Assembly (NCBI GenBank): GCA_023417955.1
Contig: JAEZDW010000426.1
Location: forward strand, 1-5,624
DNA from: Bacteroidota bacterium
GTDB taxonomy: Bacteria > Bacteroidota > Bacteroidia > Cytophagales > Cyclobacteriaceae
Direction: 5' to 3'
Length of the DNA stretch: 5,624 nt
Under the pieces are notes generated by a model, which was given only the letters and a program-made list of their open reading frames with translations, had not been told where the DNA came from and did no database searches. Of this stretch, positions 1 through 5,624 are shown piece by piece. The translations under genes and the position numbers were made by a program. Position 1 is the first letter of the stretch, and each line of letters starts with the position of its first letter.

Positions 1-74
1 GTGACACGTTTCTCCACTTTCTGGGGATTGAAAAGAGGAAAACGAACACCGCTCCACCATTCGAAGTGGATTAA
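1..74 (+). CDS. 3' end of an unidentified upstream gene (partial)
   Basis: The reading frame whose codons begin at base 3 is open from the window edge to a TAA at 72-74. It ends in ...GIEKRK followed by TAPPFEVD and leaves 11 bases before the popT start. Its codons have a purine-rich first position (GAC, ATT, GAA, AAG, AAC, GCT, GAA, GTG, GAT), as coding frames usually do. The frame beginning at base 1 is also open, to a TGA at 76-78, giving a more basic tail (...FWGLKRGKRTPLHH...), so the choice of frame is a judgement. Only about 23 residues are visible and no family can be named. The tight spacing suggests co-transcription with popT. Confidence 0.35.
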   Translation, partial: DTFLHFLGIEKRKTNTAPPFEVD

Positions 75-85
75 TTGATTCAGCA

Positions 86-1027
86 TTGAGAAAAAAACTA
101 TCCGATCACATTCTGCTGGGTGCAAAGGGCGTGGCTATGGGCGCCGCCGATGCCATTCCTGGTGTCTCAGGGGGAACCATAGCATTCATTACCGGCATCT
201 ATGACGAACTCCTTTCCGCAATCAATTCCTTTGATCTGGAAGCATTCAGACTTCTCTTCACTTTCAGGTTGAGAGAATTCTGGCAAAAGGTGAACGGTAA
301 CTTCCTGCTGGTTCTGGTTAGCGGTCTTGCTCTTGGAGTCATCCTTAACCTAATGCTGATCGACTACCTGCTCACACACCACCCCATACCGGTGTGGTCA
401 TTCTTTTTCGGGCTGATCCTGGTTTCTGCACCACTAGTCTTGCGTGAAATCAGGGCCTGGAATCCGGGGGTCATCGTCATGCTGCTGGCTGGGACTGTAA
501 TGGGCTATTTTATCACCGTTCTGACCCCGACGACAACACCGGATGGCCTTTGGTTCATCTTCGCCTGTGGGGCTATCGCGATCTGCGCAATGATTTTACC
601 CGGGATTTCCGGTGCATTTATCCTTTTGCTTCTCGGAAAATACCAGTATGTAGCGGGTGCCGTCAAGGAACTGAACATCGTAATCATATTGGTTTTTATT
701 GCCGGCTGCGTGTCCGGCCTGCTCAGCTTCACAAGATTTTTAAGCTGGATCCTAAAGAATTATCATAACGCGACTGTAGCTTTGCTCGCCGGATTCATGT
801 TAGGCTCCCTCAACAAAATCTGGCCGTGGCGGGAAGTTTTGGAGTACACGACTAACAGTAAAGGCGAACAGGTCGCCGCGTTCGACAAAAGTATCTGGCC
901 CTGGTACTATGTCGACATAACTGGAAAAGATCCTCAGATTTTTCAGGCTATACTAATGATGGCTGTAGGTGTATTTATAGTCGTAATAATAGAAAAGATT
1001 GCCTCAAGGCATAAAACTAAAATCTGA
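86..1027 (+). CDS. popT: DUF368 (PopT-type) polyprenyl-phosphate transporter, inner membrane
   Basis: This is a 313-residue, very hydrophobic protein with about eight to nine membrane segments (roughly residues 73-95, 100-120, 126-146, 154-172, 197-217, 229-245 and 286-303 are clear). It carries the hallmark DUF368 repeats: MGAADAIPGVSGGT at 18-31 with the GIYDEL continuation at 37-42, and a second copy, LPGISGAF at 171-178 followed by LLLGKY. The two PG(V/I)SG motifs reflect the family's internal duplication. DUF368 proteins are now known as PopT and return undecaprenyl phosphate across the cytoplasmic membrane for reuse in peptidoglycan and surface-glycan synthesis. The start is a TTG. The frame contains no ATG or GTG between the stop at 29-31 and this codon, and family proteins begin in just this way (M-R-K-K-L then the KGxAMG helix). 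No Shine-Dalgarno is evident. Length is normal. The stop lies one base before aroE. The family assignment is firm; substrate specificity is inferred from characterised relatives. Confidence 0.93.
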   Translation: MRKKLSDHILLGAKGVAMGAADAIPGVSGGTIAFITGIYDELLSAINSFDLEAFRLLFTFRLREFWQKVNGNFLLVLVSGLALGVILNLMLIDYLLTHHPIPVWSFFFGLILVSAPLVLREIRAWNPGVIVMLLAGTVMGYFITVLTPTTTPDGLWFIFACGAIAICAMILPGISGAFILLLLGKYQYVAGAVKELNIVIILVFIAGCVSGLLSFTRFLSWILKNYHNATVALLAGFMLGSLNKIWPWREVLEYTTNSKGEQVAAFDKSIWPWYYVDITGKDPQIFQAILMMAVGVFIVVIIEKIASRHKTKI

Positions 1028-1028
1028 C

Positions 1029-1772
1029 ATGGAAAAAATATTCGGACTTATCGGGGGTACCGTAGGTCATTCCTTCTCCAAACAATACTTTGACGAAAAA
1101 TTCTTCCGCGAAGGCCTGCGCGACTATCACTACGAACTGTTTCCGCTAAATAATATCAACGAAATCGAAGCGCTTTTAAAAGACACCAAGGGACTTTCGG
1201 GCCTCAACGTAACGTTGCCCTATAAAGAGCAGGTGTTTAAATACCTCGATGAAGTCGACGCTTTCGCCAAGAAGATCGGTGCCGTCAACGTAATCAAGAT
1301 CAAGGATGGCAAGCTGCAGGGATTCAACACCGATTCTGATGCGTTTCTTGAAACGATAGAAAACTGGTTGCCCACTGACCAGAAATTCAAAGCCGTAATT
1401 CTTGGAACTGGCGGCTCGTCCAAAGCCGTACAGGAAGCACTGAAGAAACTCAAGATCGAATTCAAACTTGTTTCCCGCGAGGCAAGAAAAGGCGTCATCA
1501 CCTACGACGACCTGACGAAGAATAAAAAGTACCTAACGGAAGCAAACGTCGTAATCAATACAACACCACTGGGTATGAGTCCGAATACGGAAACCATGCC
1601 ACCAATCGACTATGAATTGCTGGGTCCGGACCACTATGTGTACGATCTGATTTATAATCCCGCTCGGACAATGTTCCTTCAGAAGGCAGAGATGCGCGGC
1701 TCCAACATTAAGAACGGGCTCGAAATGCTGCACGTCCAGGCTGAAAAGTCCTGGAAAATCTGGAACAACTAG
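1029..1772 (+). CDS. aroE: Shikimate dehydrogenase (NADP+)
   Basis: This 247-residue cytosolic enzyme reduces 3-dehydroshikimate to shikimate with NADPH in the chorismate (aromatic amino acid) pathway. The shikimate-binding domain comes first: GHSFS at 13-17 (the two binding serines), LNVTLPYK at 59-66 with catalytic Lys66, GAVNV at 84-88, and GFNTDSDAF at 98-106 with catalytic Asp102. The Rossmann domain follows: LGTGGSSKA at 125-133 (nucleotide loop), VSRE at 148-151 replacing the usual NRT cofactor motif but keeping the Arg, NTTPLGM at 177-183, YDLIYNPART at 205-214, and a C-terminal NGLEMLHVQA helix with Gln237. All key residues are present. The ATG at 1029 is chosen because MEKIFGLIGG matches the family start; an in-frame TTG at 999 would lie inside popT and add ten non-conserved residues. 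The layout TGA-C-ATG with popT implies translational coupling. The leader is A-rich without a Shine-Dalgarno. A terminator follows, so the operon ends here. The length is at the short end of the family, as is usual in Bacteroidota. Confidence 0.95.
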   Translation: MEKIFGLIGGTVGHSFSKQYFDEKFFREGLRDYHYELFPLNNINEIEALLKDTKGLSGLNVTLPYKEQVFKYLDEVDAFAKKIGAVNVIKIKDGKLQGFNTDSDAFLETIENWLPTDQKFKAVILGTGGSSKAVQEALKKLKIEFKLVSREARKGVITYDDLTKNKKYLTEANVVINTTPLGMSPNTETMPPIDYELLGPDHYVYDLIYNPARTMFLQKAEMRGSNIKNGLEMLHVQAEKSWKIWNN

Positions 1773-1792
1773 ATTTTTGATCAAACGCTTTT

Positions 1793-1826
1793 AAAGCCCG
1801 GCCCGTTTAAGAAGTCGGGCTTTTTT
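1793..1826 (+). terminator. Rho-independent terminator after aroE
   Basis: An eight-base-pair stem, AAAGCCCG (1793-1800) with CGGGCTTT (1816-1823), encloses a 15-base loop and runs into six T residues (1821-1826). A second GCCCG at 1801-1805 can pair with the same right arm and would give a tighter 10-base loop, so either fold terminates. It lies 20 bases after the aroE stop and closes the popT-aroE unit before uvrB. Confidence 0.82.
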
Positions 1827-1841
1827 CATTATTGCGATTCC

Positions 1842-1872
1842 TTTCGCGATACCGCGAAGTAACTTATCTTTC
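1842..1872 (+). promoter_or_regulatory. Putative uvrB promoter (Bacteroidota type)
   Basis: TATCTTTC at 1865-1872 matches the Bacteroidota -7 consensus TAnnTTTG at all fixed bases but the last. TTTC at 1842-1845 could serve as a poor -33 TTTG element with a 19-base spacer. The position after a terminator and before an isolated gene makes a promoter here necessary. Initiation four to seven bases after the -7 box would fall at about 1876-1879, essentially on the uvrB ATG at 1878, so the transcript may have no leader. This is a motif match only; the -33 element is weak. Confidence 0.42.
1843..1858. repeat. 16-bp palindrome in the uvrB promoter spacer
   Basis: TTCGCG (1843-1848) and CGCGAA (1853-1858) form a perfect six-base inverted repeat around the four-base centre ATAC. 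It lies between the proposed -33 and -7 elements of uvrB, where a bound repressor would block polymerase, so an operator is possible. It has no T run after it and does not look like a terminator. No known operator consensus is recognised. Short palindromes of this size also arise by chance. Confidence 0.45.
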
Positions 1873-1877
1873 ACGCT

Positions 1878-3908
1878 ATGGAGTTCAAACTGACGAGTGA
1901 ATACGTACCAACAGGCGATCAACCCAGAGCGATTGAGCAACTGGTAAATGGCCTCGAAGCCGGTGAACCACATCAAACGCTGCTTGGCGTCACGGGTTCC
2001 GGAAAGACGTTTACGATGGCAAACGTAATTGCACGCACCAGTCGCCCTACACTTGTTCTCTGTCACAATAAAACACTAGCCGCACAGCTGTACGGGGAGT
2101 TCAAACAGTTCTTCCCAGAGAACGCTGTCGAGTATTTCATTTCATATTACGACTACTACCAACCCGAAGCGTTCATTCCGTCGTCTAACCTCTACATCGA
2201 AAAAGATCTTTCCATCAATGAGGAAATTGAAAAGCTCCGGCTGAGCGCGACGTCAAGCTTACTTACCGGGAGACGCGATGTGATCGTCGTTGCGTCCGTG
2301 TCATGCATTTATGGTATCGGTAATCCCGATGAATTCGGCAAGAATGTCATACGACTGAAAGTGGGTGAAACCATTGCGAGGAACAAGTTGCTGTTTGGCC
2401 TTGTCGACATTCTTTACAACCGTACAGAACTTGAGTTCAAACGCGGCACCTTCCGCGTAAAGGGAGACACTGTGGATGTATTTCTCGCTTACGCGGACTA
2501 TGCGATACGAATCTATTTCTGGGGTGATGAAATTGAATCGATCCAACGCATCGATCCCGTGAATGGAAAGAAGATCAGCGACGAGACGGTAGTTACCATT
2601 TTCCCGGCGAATCTTTTCGTGACGGGTAAAGAATCATTGCACGTTGCCATTCGCGAGATTCAGGATGACCTCGTCGCGCAGGTCGGAATGTTTGAAGGTG
2701 AACGCCGACACCTTGAGGCAAAGCGTTTGAAAGAACGCACAGAATTCGATCTGGAGATGATGCGTGAACTGGGTTATTGCTCCGGTATAGAAAACTACTC
2801 AAGATACTTCGATCGCCGTCAACCCGGCGCACGCCCCTTCTGCCTCATAGACTATTTTCCTGACGACTTTCTGATTATCATCGATGAGAGTCACGTAACT
2901 GTTCCTCAGATCCGCGCAATGTGGGGGGGCGACCGCAGCCGAAAAGTAAATCTTGTTGATTATGGATTTCGCCTGCCGTCAGCGCTTGATAACCGTCCGC
3001 TAACATTTAATGAGTTCGAAGCAATGGTTAATCAGGCTGTATACGTAAGTGCAACACCTGGCGAATATGAGTTGAGGAAATCCGAGGGCGTCGTTGTTGA
3101 GCAGTTGATTCGTCCGACCGGATTGCTTGATCCACACATCGACGTTCGACCCAGCAAACACCAGATTGACGACCTCCTCGAAGAAATCGATGAGCGCGTC
3201 AAGAAGGAGGAACGCGTACTTGTGACGACACTCACCAAACGCATGGCAGAAGAACTCTCCAAGTACATGGACCGCGTGGGCATCAAATGTCGATATATCC
3301 ATTCGGAGGTCGATACCCTTCAACGCGTAGAACTGCTTCGCGAACTTCGTTTGGGCGTGTACGACGTCCTCATTGGAGTAAATCTCCTTCGTGAGGGGCT
3401 TGATCTGCCCGAGGTTTCTCTTGTCGCCATTCTTGATGCCGACAAGGAGGGATTCCTGCGGAACCAACGTTCCCTGGTGCAAACCATAGGGAGGGCTGCA
3501 CGAAATGAAAACGGCAAAGTGATCATGTATGCCGACACCATTACGGAGTCCATGCAGCTTGCGATTGACGAAACGAATCGCAGGAGGAGCGTGCAGATGG
3601 AATACAACACAAAACACGGAATCACTCCCAGGACCGTGTTGAAGTCGAAGGAGGCCATACTTGGTCAAACCAAGGTTGCCGATTCGAAAAAGTCATCGCG
3701 TAAGTATTACGTTGAGCCCGAGGAAGCAACGCTTGCAGCGGACCCTGTGGTGGCATACCTCGGCAAGGACGAACTTCAAAAGATGGCTGACAGGACGCGC
3801 AAGGCGATGGAGAAGGCCGCCAAGGAACTGGAGTTTGTTGAGGCCGCGCGACTTCGCGATGAGTTTCTTGCATTGCAGAAGTTGATCGAACAAAACGGTT
3901 CGAAATAA
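1878..3908 (+). CDS. uvrB: Excinuclease ABC subunit B (UvrB)
   Basis: This 676-residue protein is the damage-verifying helicase-like subunit of nucleotide excision repair. UvrA loads it on DNA; it then holds the lesion and recruits UvrC for dual incision. Visible in order: Q-motif TGDQP at 12-16; Walker A GVTGSGKT at 37-44 (Lys43); the beta-hairpin tyrosines in YYDYYQPEAF at 90-99, which clamp the damaged strand; motif II DESH at 336-339; GFRLPSALDNRPL; SATPGEYE; the C-terminal helicase lobe with GVNLLREGLDLPEV and motif VI QTIGRAAR at 535-542 (Arg539 and Arg542); and a C-terminal UVR coiled-coil from about 631 to 670 that binds UvrC. Length and all catalytic motifs are normal, so it should be functional. 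The ATG is fixed by the family's opening (MEFKLTSEY). No Shine-Dalgarno is seen, and the putative -7 box ends only five bases upstream. It is monocistronic on its 5' side, with neither uvrA nor uvrC nearby, as is common in bacteria. Confidence 0.98.
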   Translation: MEFKLTSEYVPTGDQPRAIEQLVNGLEAGEPHQTLLGVTGSGKTFTMANVIARTSRPTLVLCHNKTLAAQLYGEFKQFFPENAVEYFISYYDYYQPEAFIPSSNLYIEKDLSINEEIEKLRLSATSSLLTGRRDVIVVASVSCIYGIGNPDEFGKNVIRLKVGETIARNKLLFGLVDILYNRTELEFKRGTFRVKGDTVDVFLAYADYAIRIYFWGDEIESIQRIDPVNGKKISDETVVTIFPANLFVTGKESLHVAIREIQDDLVAQVGMFEGERRHLEAKRLKERTEFDLEMMRELGYCSGIENYSRYFDRRQPGARPFCLIDYFPDDFLIIIDESHVTVPQIRAMWGGDRSRKVNLVDYGFRLPSALDNRPLTFNEFEAMVNQAVYVSATPGEYELRKSEGVVVEQLIRPTGLLDPHIDVRPSKHQIDDLLEEIDERVKKEERVLVTTLTKRMAEELSKYMDRVGIKCRYIHSEVDTLQRVELLRELRLGVYDVLIGVNLLREGLDLPEVSLVAILDADKEGFLRNQRSLVQTIGRAARNENGKVIMYADTITESMQLAIDETNRRRSVQMEYNTKHGITPRTVLKSKEAILGQTKVADSKKSSRKYYVEPEEATLAADPVVAYLGKDELQKMADRTRKAMEKAAKELEFVEAARLRDEFLALQKLIEQNGSK

Positions 3909-3977
3909 TCGCCACTCCGCCAACGTGTGCAATGCAGATAATTTATCACAAAAAATTACATTTGGCAGACGACTATG

Positions 3978-3996
3978 AAAAGGCGAGCCGGCTTTT
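3978..3996 (+). terminator. Weak hairpin, possible uvrB terminator
   Basis: AAAAG (3978-3982) can pair with CTTTT (3992-3996), with one G-G mismatch and two more C/G pairs closing a three-base AGC loop. The only T run is part of the stem and is followed by AAAAATT. It sits 70 bases after the uvrB stop and just before a promoter-like motif, where a terminator would make sense, but the fold is poor. Confidence 0.22.
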
Positions 3997-4008
3997 AAAA
4001 ATTCCTTC

Positions 4009-4016
4009 TATCTTTG
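4009..4016 (+). promoter_or_regulatory. Promoter -7 element (TATCTTTG) before the small gene
   Basis: TATCTTTG is a perfect match to the Bacteroidota -7 consensus TAnnTTTG. It ends 23 bases before the GTG at 4040, giving an expected 5' leader of about 17-20 bases. No TTG or TTTG is found at the usual 19-21 base distance upstream (that stretch reads GAGCCGGC), so the -33 element is missing or degenerate. It shares TATCTTT with the motif before uvrB. Confidence 0.45.
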
Positions 4017-4039
4017 CTGCCCGATCGTAAAAACAACAA

Positions 4040-4219
4040 GTGAACATTATTAAAATTGGTAGTGAGTACCTTCTTGATGGGAAAACTAAAGTGAAGGTTA
4101 TCAAGCCTCTCAATCGCTCAAACACCGTCTTTTCTGTAGAAACCCCCCAATCCAGTATCCTGACAGTCGAAAAAGAAAGACTCCGGGAACTTGAAGCCGG
4201 ACTCGGAGTAGTCGCCTAA
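4040..4219 (+). CDS. Small protein of unknown function, 59 residues, probably beta-rich
   Basis: GTG at 4040 opens a frame of 59 codons ending at TAA 4217-4219. I do not recognise the family. The sequence alternates short hydrophobic strands and turns (IIKIGSEYLL, TKVKVIKPL, TVFSVET, SILTVEKERL) and ends in a charged helix-like stretch (VEKERLRELEAGLG). This is the pattern of a small SH3-like or KOW-like barrel. It has no signal peptide, membrane segment or cysteine, so it is probably cytosolic. Support for a real gene: coding-like composition throughout, an A-rich leader typical of Bacteroidota starts, a perfect -7 motif upstream, and a position in an otherwise empty gap on the same strand as uvrB. 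An in-frame stop at 4028-4030 rules out a longer form; GTG is the only conventional start near the beginning. The function cannot be inferred from the neighbours. Confidence 0.58.
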   Translation: MNIIKIGSEYLLDGKTKVKVIKPLNRSNTVFSVETPQSSILTVEKERLRELEAGLGVVA

Positions 4220-4256
4220 GGTAAAACGAAAGTGTACGCGTGCTGAAAAGTATGCA

Positions 4257-4274
4257 CCGGGAAAAATATCCCGG
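4257..4274. terminator. Hairpin in the convergent intergenic gap
   Basis: CCGGGA (4257-4262) and TCCCGG (4269-4274) form a perfect six-base GC-rich stem with the loop AAAATA. It sits midway between the small + strand gene and the 3' end of the - strand esterase, where a shared terminator is expected. Neither strand shows a strong T run: the + side continues with GCGGAATTG, and the - side with TGCATACTTTT. It is therefore only a candidate, and bidirectional action is a guess. Confidence 0.35.
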
Positions 4275-4307
4275 GCGGAATTGTATTACCTGAATTTTCC
4301 GGCATAC

Positions 4308-5399
4308 TCACCACTGAATATTCTTTTCGATGAACGCGATGAGCTGATCTGCCATGACACGGTTATCATCCCGTCGCGGGTGTCCGGACTTTCCGGTAAA
4401 CGGGAAAAAAAGTGTATGCATTTTCGGATCGTCGAAACGGCTTACCACTTCTTCAACATACTTTGGCCACGGTGAGCCCTTGCGGGTAGCGTCCATGCTT
4501 CCCATCGCACAAATTATTTGCGCATTGGGATAATACTGACGCAAATTCCTAAGGAAAGATTCATACGCAGCCATAATGGTTTGCGCGTCCGGAGGCGTAC
4601 TGCCGAACCGTTGTTTGAATGAAGGATGATCCGGCATCTTCACCAGCCACGAATCATTTTGCATAAGATTTACAACCACAATGTCGGGTGTGACTGTGCT
4701 AAAATCCCAACGACTTGCTGAATCGGATGGATCGAGGCGGTCATACATCTCCGGCATAATCAGAGGAAACCAGCTTACGGTGATGCCTATACCTGATTTC
4801 ACGGTACAGTATAGTGCAGCATGAAAATGCCGGGCTGTTATCGCCGCATAGGTGTGGTAGTTGTTGGTATAAGAGCTGTCGGGAGAATCACCACCCGTGA
4901 TATCGTCGATCGCATAACCAGCGGTGATCGAGTTTCCAAAGAATTCGATGGTCCGCTTTGGCGCAGGTGGCGCTGCCAACAATTCGCCATCCATTACCTG
5001 CATACCGTAAAACCAGGTGCGGCCCCTGTCCCATTCTGTTCCTTTCACAAGTTCAACGGTATGCTCCCCTTCGGGAAGTCCGCTTGCAAGTGTATAATAC
5101 TGCTTCACAGAATCTATTCTGATGTATCGGACGCTATCACCATCGATGACTACATTGAAATAGTTTTTTCCTTTTTCATCGCGCAAATGTGCCCTCAGGA
5201 GTGAACCTTTGAAACGAACCTTTACCGACGTTGCCGACCAATACATCGTTACGGAGTCACCGCGCTGTACTCTTCCGGTTATGGAGATATGTTCATCGTT
5301 AGGCTGATAGTGTTTGACGGAGTACTTATTCGACCTTTCTCCGGCGATGCATGCCGTCAAAATCAGGAAACAGAGTGTTGCAGGATGCAGTCTTATCAT
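4308..5399 (-). CDS. SGNH/GDSL carbohydrate esterase, CE2-like, lipoprotein
   Basis: The protein has 363 residues when read from the ATG at 5399; a GTG at 5405 would add two residues and is less likely. A short basic start and hydrophobic core lead to the lipobox LTAC, with Cys17 as the lipid anchor, so the protein should be exported and membrane-attached. Residues about 30-135 form a beta-rich domain like the jelly-roll N-domain of CE2 acetyl esterases (note EHISITGRV, NYFNVVIDGD and WFYGMQVMDGE). The SGNH hydrolase domain follows: block I EFFGNSITAGYA with nucleophile Ser157, block II SGIGITVSW with the oxyanion Gly, block III NLMQNDSW with Asn248, and block V GHP with catalytic His340. The likely job is removing acetyl groups from plant or microbial polysaccharide. 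The Asp usually found two residues before the His is replaced by Ser (KSGHP), so it may work as a Ser-His dyad, as reported for some CE2 enzymes. It probably forms an operon with the gene just upstream on this strand (12-bp gap). The exact sugar substrate is unknown. Confidence 0.88.
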   Translation of the reverse strand: MIRLHPATLCFLILTACIAGERSNKYSVKHYQPNDEHISITGRVQRGDSVTMYWSATSVKVRFKGSLLRAHLRDEKGKNYFNVVIDGDSVRYIRIDSVKQYYTLASGLPEGEHTVELVKGTEWDRGRTWFYGMQVMDGELLAAPPAPKRTIEFFGNSITAGYAIDDITGGDSPDSSYTNNYHTYAAITARHFHAALYCTVKSGIGITVSWFPLIMPEMYDRLDPSDSASRWDFSTVTPDIVVVNLMQNDSWLVKMPDHPSFKQRFGSTPPDAQTIMAAYESFLRNLRQYYPNAQIICAMGSMDATRKGSPWPKYVEEVVSRFDDPKMHTLFFPFTGKSGHPRRDDNRVMADQLIAFIEKNIQW

Positions 5400-5411
5400 T
5401 AGCACCGATGT

Positions 5412-5624
5412 TTAATAAAGCAGCCGGATTGTTGTCAGCGGCGGCATTAATTTACCCGGAATATCGTATTCCCCGACACAAGGCAGCTGGAAAAATCCCG
5501 GAATATCTGTACCCCGAACGGTTTTTGGGCTTTTTCCATAACGTCGAAAGAAATCTTCCCAGTGCACCCACACAATTTCTGCAGGTTGCAACTGGTCCAA
5601 CTGTGCGCACGGATATTCTGGTGA
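5412..5624 (-). CDS. C-terminal fragment, probable metallo-beta-lactamase-fold protein (partial)
   Basis: The frame is open from the window's right edge to TAA at 5412-5414 and gives 70 residues. VWVHWEDFFRRYGKSP near the middle resembles the HWEDFF stretch near the C-terminus of many MBL-fold metallo-hydrolases, where the His can act as the last metal ligand. It is followed by a TDIPGFFQLP segment and a hydrophobic tail (PPLTTIRLLY), the usual closing helix and strand. The metal-binding HxHxDH motif, the true start and any signal peptide lie outside the window, so the assignment rests on one short motif. The gene ends 12 bases before the esterase ATG on the same strand, which suggests co-transcription and perhaps coupled translation. 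Confidence 0.55.
   Translation of the reverse strand, partial: SPEYPCAQLDQLQPAEIVWVHWEDFFRRYGKSPKTVRGTDIPGFFQLPCVGEYDIPGKLMPPLTTIRLLY

Noticed and set aside
999..1028. Upstream TTG start for aroE at 999
   Set aside because: It would add ten residues not found in AroE proteins and overlap popT; the ATG at 1029 matches the family start.
1533..1784. Minus-strand frame opposite the 3' end of aroE
   Set aside because: It overlaps the conserved aroE C-terminal motifs and shows no independent coding support.
2923..2929. Run of seven G residues within uvrB, a possible slippage site
   Set aside because: The run encodes Trp-Gly-Gly in a conserved region and the frame continues intact on both sides. 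Phase variation of uvrB would be surprising. It is too short to claim more.
3000..3668. 222-codon open frame on the minus strand inside uvrB
   Set aside because: It lies fully opposite the conserved helicase lobe of uvrB, has an unprotein-like mix of residues and no recognisable motif. It is a shadow of uvrB codon use.
3937..3947. AT-rich palindrome GATAA-T-TTATC after uvrB
   Set aside because: Short, AT-rich and with no related copy nearby; expected by chance in an intergenic region.
4821..5204. 127-codon + strand frame opposite the esterase
   Set aside because: It is antisense to the well-supported esterase, has no family features and no promoter or leader.

Overview
The window most likely comes from a Bacteroidota (Bacteroidetes) chromosome of medium GC content. 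Four things point there: start sites without Shine-Dalgarno sequences but with A-rich leaders, promoter-like TAnnTTTG (-7) motifs, a short 247-residue AroE directly behind a DUF368 membrane protein, and a secreted CE2-type esterase with a lipoprotein signal. It reads as ordinary core chromosome. I see no insertion sequence, tRNA, rRNA, CRISPR array, phage gene or clear sign of recent transfer.

Left part (1-1826, + strand): the last codons of an unidentified gene, then popT (DUF368 polyprenyl-phosphate transporter, TTG start) and aroE (shikimate dehydrogenase). One base separates the popT stop from the aroE start, so the two are probably co-transcribed and translationally coupled. A good rho-independent terminator follows aroE.

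Middle (1827-4219, + strand): uvrB, the damage-recognition helicase of nucleotide excision repair, stands alone behind its own putative promoter. That promoter lies so close to the ATG that the mRNA may be leaderless, and a 16-bp palindrome lies in its spacer. After uvrB, a 131-bp gap carries a perfect -7 motif and leads to a 59-codon GTG-started gene for a small, probably beta-rich protein of unknown function.

Right part (4220-5624, - strand): an 88-bp convergent gap with a GC-rich hairpin, then two genes read leftward. One is a lipoprotein SGNH/CE2-like carbohydrate esterase (complete). The other, just upstream of it, is the C-terminal 70 residues of a probable metallo-beta-lactamase-fold protein running off the window edge. 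They are 12 bp apart and probably form an operon.

Functionally, popT (lipid carrier recycling for envelope synthesis), aroE (aromatic amino acid synthesis) and uvrB (DNA repair) are housekeeping genes next to each other without an evident shared pathway. The esterase pair is the accessory part. I did not find a convincing new multi-gene system. The items most worth a second look are the small GTG gene, the uvrB promoter layout and the esterase active site.
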